DNA of 64,000 bases from NCBI GenBank assembly GCA_904418995.1, contig CAJFQF010000004.1, positions 1-64,000 on the forward strand, read 5' to 3'. Within the stretch, counting starts at the first letter, position 1. Each line of letters begins with the position of its first letter. Origin of the DNA: Heritagella_A intestinalis. Lineage in GTDB: Bacteria; Bacillota; Clostridia; Oscillospirales; Acutalibacteraceae. The position numbers and the translations under genes were made by a program. The notes below the pieces were generated by a model. It did no database searches. It had not been told where the DNA came from and saw only the letters and a list, made by a program, of their open reading frames with translations. Shown piece by piece: positions 24,911 to 32,503 of this stretch.

Positions 24911-25537
24911 ATGCAGATTGCCCCTTCGATTTTAGCGGCAGATTTTACCTGTTTAGGGGAGGAGATCCGGAAAGTAGCCGGAGCAGATTATATTCATTTG
25001 GACATTATGGACGGGCATTTCGTGCCCAACATCAGCTATGGGCCGGAATTGGTAGCGTCCCTGCGGCCTCTTACCAAAATTCCCTTTGACGTGCATCTGA
25101 TGCTGGAGCACCCCCGGTTCTATATCCCTGCCTTTCACAAAGCAGGGGCAGATCTGATTACCTTCCATGTGGAGTGCAAGGACTCTATTCAGGAGACGTT
25201 GGACGCTATCCAGAGCAGGGGAATCAAGGCCGGGCTGGTGCTCAAGCCCGGCACGCCGGTAGAGGCGTTGTGGCCCTGGATCGACCGGATCGATTTGGTA
25301 TTGATTATGACGGTAGAGCCGGGTTTTGGCGGCCAGCGGTTTATGCCCCTGATGCTGGAAAAGGTTCGGAAAATCAAGGAGCGGGCGCCCCATATCCCGG
25401 TGGAGGTAGACGGCGGCGTCAATGAGGAGACCATCGAGGCGTGCGCCTGGGCCGATGTGGATATCTGTGTAGCGGGCAGCGGCGTGTTCCGCGCCAAAGA
25501 CCCGGAGCAGGCATTGAAGAAGCTGCAATCCTATTGA
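24911..25537 (+). CDS. Ribulose-phosphate 3-epimerase
   Basis: Interconverts ribulose 5-phosphate and xylulose 5-phosphate in the pentose phosphate pathway. The 208-residue TIM barrel is full length. Family motifs are clear: APSILAADF at the N-terminus, HLDIMDGHFVPNISYGP with metal ligands His and Asp, DVHLMLEHP, the MTVEPGFGGQ phosphate loop, and EVDGGVN. The true start is the ATG at 24911; the in-frame extension to 24794 is non-coding and includes the promoter. It stands alone and overlaps the convergent adaptor gene by 7 bases. Confidence 0.96.
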   Translation: MQIAPSILAADFTCLGEEIRKVAGADYIHLDIMDGHFVPNISYGPELVASLRPLTKIPFDVHLMLEHPRFYIPAFHKAGADLITFHVECKDSIQETLDAIQSRGIKAGLVLKPGTPVEALWPWIDRIDLVLIMTVEPGFGGQRFMPLMLEKVRKIKERAPHIPVEVDGGVNEETIEACAWADVDICVAGSGVFRAKDPEQALKKLQSY

Positions 25538-26088
25538 GGCCGCAAACACTCAGCGGCCCGGTTGCTGAGCAGGATTCCGTGTTCCCGGGTATAGGCGGCA
25601 TAGGAGGCCCCACCGCCCCGGAACCGGGCATATTCCCCCAGGGCGCAGCGCAGGGCAGGATATTGTCCCAGAGTGACGGGGACGATGAGCCGCCAGCAAG
25701 GGCCCTCCTGTGAGGACGGCCACCGGTACAGCTCTCCGGGAGAGGCGGCCAACCGTCCAATAACGGCGGCGGCCCGGAATAAATCGTCTGCCCGGCAACA
25801 TTCATACACGGCCAGCAGATGCTTTTCTGCCAGCCGCAGAATCCGTCCTTTTTGCAGGGTGAAGAAGAGGACGGTTTCGCCGGAGACCACCTCGGATGCC
25901 CGGAGGAGAATCCGGCGGTTCCGCAGAGGCAGGCGGTAGCGCCTGCTGATTTCAGAAAACACATGGGCAGCGGCCAACCGGCAGCGAAGGCTGTTCCAGG
26001 AAAGAGCCCCGCCTAAGCCCAGGGCCTGGGCCTCCTCCCGGGAGAGGACTACCAGCACCCGGGAAGAGTCGAAGATCTGAACTTTCAT
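25531..26088 (-). CDS. MecA-like adaptor protein
   Basis: The 185-residue protein shows the two-part layout of MecA adaptors, which hand proteins to the ClpCP protease. The N-terminal part (MKVQIFDSSRVLVVLSREE, then a helical segment) resembles the substrate-binding domain; the C-terminal part ends in an EYARF...YTREHGILLSNRAAECL pattern like the MecA end (EYG...L.EHG..L...A.E.L). It is shorter than typical MecA (about 220 residues) and lacks the acidic linker. The identification is by pattern and is moderate. The ATG at 26088 uses GGAGG at 26097-26101; the GTG at 26103 overlaps that site. It is divergent from the Rnf-like cluster. Confidence 0.5.
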   Translation of the reverse strand: MKVQIFDSSRVLVVLSREEAQALGLGGALSWNSLRCRLAAAHVFSEISRRYRLPLRNRRILLRASEVVSGETVLFFTLQKGRILRLAEKHLLAVYECCRADDLFRAAAVIGRLAASPGELYRWPSSQEGPCWRLIVPVTLGQYPALRCALGEYARFRGGGASYAAYTREHGILLSNRAAECLRPQ

Positions 26089-26156
26089 GGCAGACACCTC
26101 CACAGAAAGAACTTGCCGGAACGGCGCGGGTTTCGGAAAAAGGAGTGAGGAAGCGG

Positions 26157-27362
26157 ATGAAGAGGCTGTATTCCGGAGGAATCCGGCTTACCCAGGGGCA
26201 GGAGCCCTTGTGTGCCAATTTGGTTCCCTGGACGCCCCAACGGGTGCTGATCCCCCTGCCTCCCAGGGAGGCGGGAACCGTCCCAGCCGGGACCCGGGTG
26301 AAAAAATGGGCGCTTTTAGGGGAACAGGGGGGATTCGCCCCGGAAGAAGGGGTGGTTTGGGGATACCAGGAGATTTCCCACCCGCTCATCGGGAAAACCC
26401 TCTGCACGGTCTTGCTGCTGGATTCGCGGGAAGAGCGGGCCGATAAGGGAAAGAAAAAGAATCCAAAGGGAAACCCTAAGGGGGAGATTTCACAGGTAGC
26501 CCGGCAGGCGGGCATCGTGGACGAATGCTCCGGGGAACCCCTCTGGAAAGTGATAGAGCAGATGCGGGACTGCCCGCCCCAATGGTTGGCGGCAGACGTC
26601 TTAGAGGATGACCCGGCGAAAGCGGCCGGCGCACTGTTTTTTGCGGAAAATTCCAAAAAAGCCCTCCGGGGCTTGAAGGCATTGGCAGACGCGGTGGGTG
26701 TCAAGGGCCGGGTAGTCTGGAACAGCCCTTGGTTGGAGGAGATTTGCAGCGGCCTGCCTGGGGAAATGTCCCTGCGGCTGCCCGGGAAATACCCCGCCTG
26801 GGAGCTGTGCCGGGAGGCTTCTTCTGCTCGTCGGGTGGGGGTGCAGGCCCTGGCCGCCCTGGCGGACGCTTTAGAATCCGGCGTGCCCCAGACCCACACG
26901 GCGATTCTCCTGCAGGGAGACCTGCTGCCGGAGCCCTTGGCCTTTTGGGTACCCATCGGCACCACCGTGGGGGATCTGCTGGAGCACTGCGGCGCGGCAA
27001 CCCGGCCCTGCCAGGTGCATATGGGAGGGTTGCTGACGGGCCGGAGCGTCCTGGAAGAGGATACCCCCATTGTCCCCGCCAGCCGGGGACTGACAGTGGA
27101 GAGCCCGGCAAAACAGCGGCTGGATGAACGGGTATTCCCCTGTATTGGCTGCGGAAGCTGTCAGGCGTCCTGTCCGGCGGGCTTGGCGCCCTGGGCCGTA
27201 CAGGACGCTTTGAGCCGGGAACCGGTGGCCCAGCATCTGCTGGGGGAAGTGGAGGACTGCTGTCAATGCGGCGTTTGCCGAGCGGTGTGCCCCTCCGGCA
27301 TTGATTTGATGGCCTGTATGCGGCAGGCAGCGGAATTACGGAAAAGAGGTGGCCTGGTATGA
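26157..27362 (+). CDS. Rnf-like complex, subunit C (degenerate)
   Basis: In true Rnf complexes this peripheral subunit takes electrons between NADH, FMN and iron-sulfur clusters. The 401-residue protein keeps the order of RnfC domains: an N-terminal barrel-sandwich part (IPLPPREAGTVPAGTRVKK), a central region, an SLBB-like part (FWVPIGTTVGDLLEHCG) and two 4Fe-4S motifs, CIGCGSCQASCP and CCQCGVCRAVCP. The glycine-rich GLGGATFPT and NGAECEPYL loops that bind NADH and FMN are not there; the aligned stretches read IVDECSGEPLW and AADVLEDDPAK. It is also about 30-40 residues shorter than usual. The stop overlaps the start of the next gene (ATGA). Confidence 0.75.
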   Translation: MKRLYSGGIRLTQGQEPLCANLVPWTPQRVLIPLPPREAGTVPAGTRVKKWALLGEQGGFAPEEGVVWGYQEISHPLIGKTLCTVLLLDSREERADKGKKKNPKGNPKGEISQVARQAGIVDECSGEPLWKVIEQMRDCPPQWLAADVLEDDPAKAAGALFFAENSKKALRGLKALADAVGVKGRVVWNSPWLEEICSGLPGEMSLRLPGKYPAWELCREASSARRVGVQALAALADALESGVPQTHTAILLQGDLLPEPLAFWVPIGTTVGDLLEHCGAATRPCQVHMGGLLTGRSVLEEDTPIVPASRGLTVESPAKQRLDERVFPCIGCGSCQASCPAGLAPWAVQDALSREPVAQHLLGEVEDCCQCGVCRAVCPSGIDLMACMRQAAELRKRGGLV

Positions 27363-28357
27363 AGCTGTTGGAAGGAAGCCTCCGCCGGCTGCCGGGAGGG
27401 CGTTCCTCGGAGGGAATCTTGGGGGATATGCTGGCAGTGCTGCTGGTGACCTCCGTTTTGCCGGTGGTGTATCACGGCCTGCGGGCGGCGCTGTTGATTG
27501 GGGGCTCTATGCTGTTGAGCTTCGCCTTCTATGTGCTGGCCCAGCTGCTGGGGTCCCGGCGCATTTGGGTGGCGGATTGTTCCCCTCTCATTACCGGCGC
27601 GGTGATTGCCCTGCTACTGCCGGCCAATGTGCCCTTCTGGGTAGTAGCAGTGGCGGACGCCTTTGCGATTTTGGTGGCCAAGGAGCCCTTTGGGGGCACC
27701 GGGCGCAATCCCTTTAATCCCGGGGCGGCCGGCGTGGCCTTTGTCACGGTCCTTTGGCCCCAGTATGTGTTTTCGTATTATAATATGAGCGCCGGCGGCA
27801 CTTTGCCCCTGGTTTGGCGGGAGATGGAAACCGTCCCTTCCCCGGCGGCCTGGCTGCGGGAAGGCATCCAGCCGGAGATTATGCCCTTTGAAATGCTGTG
27901 GGGCCGTTTTGCAGGCCCTATGGGGGCCACGGCTGCGGTGGTAATCGGGGCGGGGACATTGTTCCTCATTGTGCGAAAAAGCGCCGACTGGCGGATTCCC
28001 GTGGCCTTTTTGGCAGCGGCGGCCCTGTATGCGGCGCTGTTCCCCCGGCTGCTGGGGGGCGCGGTAATCTCCGTGAAATATGAACTCCTGTCCGGCTCTT
28101 TAATTTTCTGCGCCTGTTATCTGGCCTCGGACCCCTGCACCAGCCCCCGCACCAAAGGGGGAAAGTGGATGTATGGCGCTCTGGGCGGGATTTTACTGAT
28201 GCTCCTGCGCAATTACGGCGCCTATGAGCAGGGAGGCTGTTTTGCCATCCTGCTGATAAACGCTTTCAGCCCTCTCATTGACCGGGTGGTCTTATACGGA
28301 AGAAGGGAGGTCCTGCGCCGTGGAAAAGCCCTTGGCAGCCAAAAACAGAATTCATAG
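27359..28357 (+). CDS. Rnf-like complex, subunit D (NqrB/RnfD family)
   Basis: Integral membrane protein of 332 residues with eight to ten helices. Family features are clear: GRNPFNPGAAGVAFVT and, near the end, CYLASDPCTSPRTKGGKW and NYGAYEQGGCFAILLINAF. In canonical RnfD and NqrB a Thr in a DGxSxAT motif carries covalent FMN. The aligned position here reads YYNMSAGGTLPL, which keeps a Thr but not the motif, so flavinylation is doubtful. No ApbE flavin transferase gene is in the window. It begins inside the stop of subunit C and overlaps the next gene by 38 bases. Confidence 0.8.
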   Translation: MKLLEGSLRRLPGGRSSEGILGDMLAVLLVTSVLPVVYHGLRAALLIGGSMLLSFAFYVLAQLLGSRRIWVADCSPLITGAVIALLLPANVPFWVVAVADAFAILVAKEPFGGTGRNPFNPGAAGVAFVTVLWPQYVFSYYNMSAGGTLPLVWREMETVPSPAAWLREGIQPEIMPFEMLWGRFAGPMGATAAVVIGAGTLFLIVRKSADWRIPVAFLAAAALYAALFPRLLGGAVISVKYELLSGSLIFCACYLASDPCTSPRTKGGKWMYGALGGILLMLLRNYGAYEQGGCFAILLINAFSPLIDRVVLYGRREVLRRGKALGSQKQNS

Positions 28358-28970
28358 AAGCTGGTACCGGGCCTTTGTGGACGGGGTATTTTTCCGCAAT
28401 CCCGTGCTGGCCGGCGGTTTGGGTCTTTACCTGGTGTTGGCGGGTAGCCGTTCCCTGGCAAGCGCCGGGGTGCTCTCCGTCTTGACCTTTGCCCTGATGG
28501 TGCCCATCTGTTGGCTGGGCAGTATTGTGGGCCGGCGAGTAGCGGCTTGGCTGCGGCTGCCGTTGGCCCTTTTGTGTACGGCAGCGCTGTATCTCCCCTT
28601 GAGCCTGCTGGCAGCCTGGCTGTTTCCCCAGGTTGTGCAGGATTGGGGCTTGTGCGGCGTGCTGGCTGCGGCCAACTCCATGATTTTGCGCCGGGCTTCC
28701 CGGAATGCCCCGGAGAAGGCCCCTATGGCGGCGCTGGCCGATGGGGCAGGTTCTGCTCTGGGGTTTGCCGCTGTGTTGCTGTTGGTTTCGGCAGTGTGGG
28801 AAGTCTTGGCCCAGTTGGAGGCCTCTGGCGGCGGCGCTTTTAGCCAGGCCCCGGTGATGGTGGGATTGCTGGTGGTGGCCTTTTTGGCGGCCTTGCGGCA
28901 GTATGCCTGGAACTCTGCCCGTCGGCAGCGGCAGAGCCGTCAAGAGAAGGAAAGGAGGGAGCTGCTGTGA
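28320..28970 (+). CDS. Rnf-like complex, subunit E (Rnf/Nqr membrane subunit)
   Basis: A 216-residue membrane protein with six hydrophobic segments that aligns with RnfE/NqrD. Canonical RnfE has two cysteines, in GLCPLLA and TNCIVVG, that hold a membrane 2Fe-2S cluster with RnfA. Here they read GLYLVLA (Tyr37) and AANSMIL (Ser120). The DGxG element after the second helix hairpin (LADGAGSALGF) is conserved. The start is GTG at 28320, after GGGAGG at 28305-28310; a later start would lose the first helix. The C-terminus is highly basic. It should be made together with its neighbours, as all junctions overlap. Confidence 0.75.
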   Translation: MEKPLAAKNRIHRSWYRAFVDGVFFRNPVLAGGLGLYLVLAGSRSLASAGVLSVLTFALMVPICWLGSIVGRRVAAWLRLPLALLCTAALYLPLSLLAAWLFPQVVQDWGLCGVLAAANSMILRRASRNAPEKAPMAALADGAGSALGFAAVLLLVSAVWEVLAQLEASGGGAFSQAPVMVGLLVVAFLAALRQYAWNSARRQRQSRQEKERRELL

Positions 28971-29545
28971 TGGTTCTGGGAGAATTGTTCCTCACCGCTT
29001 TGGCTGCGTTGGCCGTGGAAAACCTGTTTTTCACCCAGGGCATGGGCTTTGCCCGGGTGCTTCATGGCGCTCAGAAGGGGCGGGATATTGGCCTTTACGC
29101 CCTGCTCCTCACGGGATTTTCCCTGCTTTCCTCTTTGCTCATGATTCCTCTGGGAAACCTGCTCCCGACCCAGGAATTCGTCTGGCTGGGACTGTTGGGA
29201 GCGGCGGTGATGGCGGCCTGTTATCTGCTGGCCTGCCTGGTGCTGGTGACCCTGTGCCCGGGAGTTTACCGAAAGGTGCGCTGGTGCCTGGCGCCAGCGG
29301 CCATTAACACGGTGGTGTTTTCCCTGCCGTTTTTAGGCCGCTTGCACCAGTGGAACGGCTGGCAGGCTGTGGGCTTTGCCTTGGGAACGGGTCTGGCCTT
29401 CTTTCTCTCCACCTGGCTCCTCACAGAGATGCTGCCCCGTCTGCGCTCCCTGGATATGCCCGCGTCCTTCCGGGGGATGCCGGGGGTGTTCCTGTATCTG
29501 GCGATTTTAGCCCTGGCACTGTTGGGCTTCGCGCGGATTTCTTGA
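28970..29545 (+). CDS. Rnf-like complex, subunit A (Rnf/Nqr membrane subunit)
   Basis: A 191-residue, six-helix protein of the RnfA/NqrE family. Normal length and the family end PASFRG...LGF are retained. The two cluster cysteines of RnfA (LGICPF and TTNCAV) are replaced: the first site reads QGMGFARV (Ala28) and the second AAINTVVF (Thr114). Together with subunit E this removes every ligand of the membrane 2Fe-2S cluster. AAAGGAGGG at 28951-28959 supports the ATG at 28970, which overlaps the stop of subunit E. No RnfB or RnfG gene follows; a bidirectional hairpin ends the unit. Confidence 0.75.
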   Translation: MVLGELFLTALAALAVENLFFTQGMGFARVLHGAQKGRDIGLYALLLTGFSLLSSLLMIPLGNLLPTQEFVWLGLLGAAVMAACYLLACLVLVTLCPGVYRKVRWCLAPAAINTVVFSLPFLGRLHQWNGWQAVGFALGTGLAFFLSTWLLTEMLPRLRSLDMPASFRGMPGVFLYLAILALALLGFARIS

Positions 29546-29560
29546 CAATGACGATACGGC

Positions 29561-29599
29561 AAAAAAAGGAGCTGCCCGTTAAAAGGCAGCTCCTTGCTT
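29561..29599. terminator. Bidirectional terminator
   Basis: AAGGAGCTGCC at 29566-29576 and GGCAGCTCCTT at 29585-29595 form an 11-base stem. The minus-strand reading runs into seven T's, so it best serves the lipoprotein gene on that strand; on the plus strand it would also end the Rnf-like unit. Confidence 0.8.
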
Positions 29600-29615
29600 T
29601 ATAGGAAAAAGGGAA

Positions 29616-30053
29616 TCAATATCCCAGTTCGCTGACCACAGACTGGACGTTTTCCTTTTCGGAAAGCTCCACAGCGGCGGCAAGCACCGTATCCCCCATG
29701 CGGATCAGGGAGTAGTAAGACTCATCGTTTTCCCCGGTATAGCGGGCGTAATAGGAAGAATCCACGTGCTCCGGGTCTATATCCTCAGGCAGATTGGAGC
29801 GCAGGTTGGTCAGAGCCGTTTTGGCTTCCTGCTCGCTGTTGCATACATAGAATACGATAGCGGAATCGTCCTTTGTGGCCATGTGGATGCTGACAATATC
29901 GCCGCTGTCCTGCTCTTCTACGGTGTAGCCCACGGATTCGGCGGCTTGCTGAAAGTCCTCGGCAGTGGCGGCGCTTTTCGCAGAACATCCCGGCAGGGTC
30001 AGGACGGCTAAAACCAGCAAGGGAAAAATCCAGGAAAAAATAGTGCGTTTCAT
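29616..30053 (-). CDS. Lipoprotein of unknown function
   Basis: The 145-residue precursor has a lipoprotein signal with lipobox LPGC (Cys23), so the mature part sits on the outer face of the membrane. The remaining 120 residues are acidic with a pattern of short strands and helices (SIHMATKDDSAIVFYVC, then NSEQEAKTALTNL). No family is recognised. It has its own terminator, and upstream there is a 94-base gap to the YitT gene, so the relation to that gene is unclear. Confidence 0.65.
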   Translation of the reverse strand: MKRTIFSWIFPLLVLAVLTLPGCSAKSAATAEDFQQAAESVGYTVEEQDSGDIVSIHMATKDDSAIVFYVCNSEQEAKTALTNLRSNLPEDIDPEHVDSSYYARYTGENDESYYSLIRMGDTVLAAAVELSEKENVQSVVSELGY

Positions 30054-30147
30054 CTCTGATGTCCTCCAAACAAAAATGGATTGGGCCGGTGGCCGCTCTT
30101 CTATAATAGCACGGAAGAGGGGCCGGATATTGAAGAATCTGTAACCA

Positions 30148-31002
30148 TCAGTCGTTGGGACGGTTATAAAACCGTCCGGTGATCTGTTCGGTTTTCAGGC
30201 AGTTGATAAAGGCGGCCGGGTCTACCTTCCGGATCCCGTCGATGGTCCGCTTGGCTTCGTCTGCGGAAACCACCGAATACAACATATGCTTTTCCTGGCC
30301 CTCATAACAGCCCACGCCCTCAAACTGGGTGGCGTCGTGGTGGGTATTGTCCCGGATGGTCTGGTAAACTTCCTGGGGATGGTCGGTGATAATCAGCAGG
30401 GTCTGTTTCTGATAGCGCTTATAGAGCATGTGGAGAATCTGGGTGCTGGCAAACTGGAAGATAATCGAATACAGGGACTTATCCCAGCCAAAGAGCAGGC
30501 CGGCCACAATGAGCATGGCCACATTTCCCAGGAAAATATAGTTCCAGGTGTCGATGCCCTTGCGCTCGGAGAAGAAAATGGCGATAAAATCCGTACCGCC
30601 GCTGGTGGCATTGGCAAACAGGCAGAGGCTGATGGCACAGCCGTTGATAATGCCGCCAAAAATGCTGATGAGCAGGGGGTCGGAAGTAATTTCAAATCCC
30701 GGCAGCAGGTCGGTGAGGATACTGCTCACCACAATCATCAAGCCGGAATAGAGGGTAAATTTTTTGCCGATGTACAAAAAGCTGATGACGGCGGGGGCCG
30801 CATTGAGCAGGAGGTTAATCAGGGAAAAGGGCAGCTCAATGTGCAGGTATTGGGAAGCCGTGCGCTGGATGAGAAGGGTCAGGCCGTTAAAGCCGCCGGG
30901 GAACATATCGCCGGCCCGGACAAAGATCCGGATGTTCAGGGCCATGACAAAGGCCCCCAGCAGCACCAGAAGCAGCCGCTGGATATCGCTCTTCTGTTTC
31001 AT
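30148..31002 (-). CDS. YitT family membrane protein (DUF161/DUF2179)
   Basis: A 284-residue protein with five or six membrane helices (two DUF161-type repeats, residues about 8-200) and a soluble C-terminal DUF2179 domain (about 215-280). PGGFNGLTLLI, NGCAISLCLFANATSGGTDFIA and the KRTIDGIRKVDPAAF segment are typical of YitT proteins, which are widespread in Firmicutes and thought to be transporters of unknown substrate. The start has AAGGAAATG upstream. It is followed by the HAD gene upstream on the same strand with a 49-base gap, so the two may share a transcript. Confidence 0.9.
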   Translation of the reverse strand: MKQKSDIQRLLLVLLGAFVMALNIRIFVRAGDMFPGGFNGLTLLIQRTASQYLHIELPFSLINLLLNAAPAVISFLYIGKKFTLYSGLMIVVSSILTDLLPGFEITSDPLLISIFGGIINGCAISLCLFANATSGGTDFIAIFFSERKGIDTWNYIFLGNVAMLIVAGLLFGWDKSLYSIIFQFASTQILHMLYKRYQKQTLLIITDHPQEVYQTIRDNTHHDATQFEGVGCYEGQEKHMLYSVVSADEAKRTIDGIRKVDPAAFINCLKTEQITGRFYNRPND

Positions 31003-31051
31003 GAAATCATTTCCTTTCTCCAGGGCCTTAAAAGCCCTTTTTGTTTGAAAT

Positions 31052-31720
31052 TCAGCAAACCGTTTGCAGGCCGGCCAAGACTAAAAGCTCCTGGGGCTGG
31101 GAAATTACATGCTGCGCGCCGGTGCGCACCAGCTCTTCCCGGTCCCGGAATCCCCACAGGACGCCCACTGTCTCCATGCCGGCGTTGCAGCCGGTCTCCA
31201 TGTCCACGCCGGTGTCGCCGATATACAGGCAGTTTTCCGGGGCGGCCCCCAACTGCTGGGCAATGAGGAGGGCGCCGTCCGGAGCGGGCTTCAGGGGCGT
31301 TTCCGGCCTCTGTCCCCGCACCGCCTGAAATAAGCCCGGATACAGGCGCTCCGCCACCTGGCAGGTCATGTCGTCGGGCTTGTTGGAGATGACGCCCAGG
31401 CGGATACCGCCGGCCTTCAGGGCCCGCAGGGTATCCCCCATGCCGGGATATTCCGTCACCAGGCGCATGGGGTCCTGGGCATACAGCCGGTCATAAACAG
31501 CCCGAAGGGGGGCCACCTGCTCTTCCTGGTAGCGCCCCAGGGAAGCGGTGAGCATCCGCCGCATGAGGATATCGGCGCCGTTGCCGGCCAGGTTCCGGTA
31601 TTCCTCCACAGGCAGGGTGGGATAGCCGCAGGCCTCCAGGGCACGGTTCCCGAATCCGGCAATAGAGGCCAGGGTATTGGCCACGGTGCCGTCCATATCA
31701 AATATACAAGCGCAAATCAT
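31052..31720 (-). CDS. HAD-family hydrolase, phosphoglycolate phosphatase-like
   Basis: Phosphatase of 222 residues from the HAD superfamily, subclass I with an alpha-helical cap. Motifs: IFDMDGTVANT (nucleophile Asp and acid Asp), the SNK of GVISNKPDD, a Lys in PLKPAPDG, and IGDTGVDMETG for magnesium binding. The arrangement fits phosphoglycolate or sugar phosphatases (Gph-like); the substrate cannot be fixed. I set the start at the ATG at 31720, since the longer frame has no ribosome site. It follows the PadR gene on the same strand after a hairpin. Confidence 0.88.
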   Translation of the reverse strand: MICACIFDMDGTVANTLASIAGFGNRALEACGYPTLPVEEYRNLAGNGADILMRRMLTASLGRYQEEQVAPLRAVYDRLYAQDPMRLVTEYPGMGDTLRALKAGGIRLGVISNKPDDMTCQVAERLYPGLFQAVRGQRPETPLKPAPDGALLIAQQLGAAPENCLYIGDTGVDMETGCNAGMETVGVLWGFRDREELVRTGAQHVISQPQELLVLAGLQTVC

Positions 31721-31760
31721 AAAAGGTCCCTTCTTTCGCCAATAGGGTAAATTAGGATGC

Positions 31761-31820
31761 AAAAAAGCCGGCGCAGGTAGGCGCCGGTTTCAGTATACCA
31801 TATTTTGCGAAAAAGGTCAT
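31761..31820 (-). promoter_or_regulatory. Promoter ahead of the HAD gene, ending in a hairpin with T-run
   Basis: On the minus strand, ATGACC (31815-31820), a 17-base spacer and TATACT (31792-31797) form a promoter. Right after the expected start lies CCGGCGC/GCGCCGG (31768-31787) followed by six T's (31761-31766), a terminator-like hairpin. It may instead end transcripts from the PadR gene. Confidence 0.45.
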
Positions 31821-31868
31821 CTCTCCGGGCAATTTTTGCCCCGGCTTTTTGCCGTAAAATCGCGCAGG

Positions 31869-31908
31869 AAAACCAGCGGAAAAAACACGGTCTTCTCCTG
31901 CTGGTTTT
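31869..31908 (-). terminator. Hairpin after the PadR gene
   Basis: A 9-base stem, AAAACCAGC with GCTGGTTTT, closes a 22-base loop just after the PadR stop. The T-run is only four bases, so it is a weak terminator at best. Confidence 0.4.
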
Positions 31909-31919
31909 CTGCCCAATTC

Positions 31920-32261
31920 CTACGTTTCGGCACACTCTTCCAAAATTCGTTCGATTCCTTCCGAGATTTGCCGGTACTCTTCCCGCACCTCCAAAAAATA
32001 CGCCCTGCCCGCTTCGGTAATGGAATAGTACTTCCGAATCCGTTGCTGATTAGGAGAAAACTCCTTTTGAGAAGCGACATAGCCGTTTTTTTCCAGCCGG
32101 TAGAGGGTAGGGTACAGAGAGCCCTCCTGCAAAGTAAACAAGCCGTTACTCCGGGAAGAAATCTCCTGGGCTATCTGATACCCATATTTCCGGCCGCTGC
32201 GAAGAAGGTGCAGAACCACCAGCTCGGCGGTTCCTTTTTTCATACTATCTCGAATCGCCAA
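31920..32261 (-). CDS. PadR family transcriptional regulator
   Basis: A 113-residue winged-helix repressor. The family signature runs from KKGTAELVVLHLLRSG through YGYQIAQEI and the recognition helix LQEGSLYPTLYRLEKNGYV to the wing and the dimerisation helix at the C-terminus. Small PadR proteins respond to phenolic acids, peptides or drugs and often control a neighbouring membrane gene. The nearest candidates are the YitT and HAD genes downstream. The start is TTG at 32261, supported by GAGGGGG 6 bases upstream; the ATG at 32243 has a weaker site. The promoter lies at 32303-32331. Confidence 0.88.
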   Translation of the reverse strand: MAIRDSMKKGTAELVVLHLLRSGRKYGYQIAQEISSRSNGLFTLQEGSLYPTLYRLEKNGYVASQKEFSPNQQRIRKYYSITEAGRAYFLEVREEYRQISEGIERILEECAET

Positions 32262-32302
32262 GGCAACCCCCTCACATTCTGTTGGATTGGTCCTCTGACT
32301 CT

Positions 32303-32331
32303 ATTATAGTACAAATTTTTTGTTTTGTCTA
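32303..32331 (-). promoter_or_regulatory. Promoter of the PadR gene
   Basis: Minus strand: TAGACA (32326-32331), 17-base spacer, TATAAT (32303-32308). The upstream DNA is very AT-rich and contains the palindrome ATATGCATAT at 32364-32373, a possible self-regulation site. Confidence 0.6.
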
Positions 32332-32503
32332 TTTCTTTTAAAATTTTTTAACAACTATGTTAAATATGCATATGATAACTAAATATAAAGCAACCAAAAA
32401 TCAAAAGAATACAGCGGAAGAAATTAACGTTGGGAACAGATAAGTTTACAAAAAATACAAATAAAAAAGAGGTAGATAGAGGATCCTTTTTAAGAAAAAG
32501 GAA

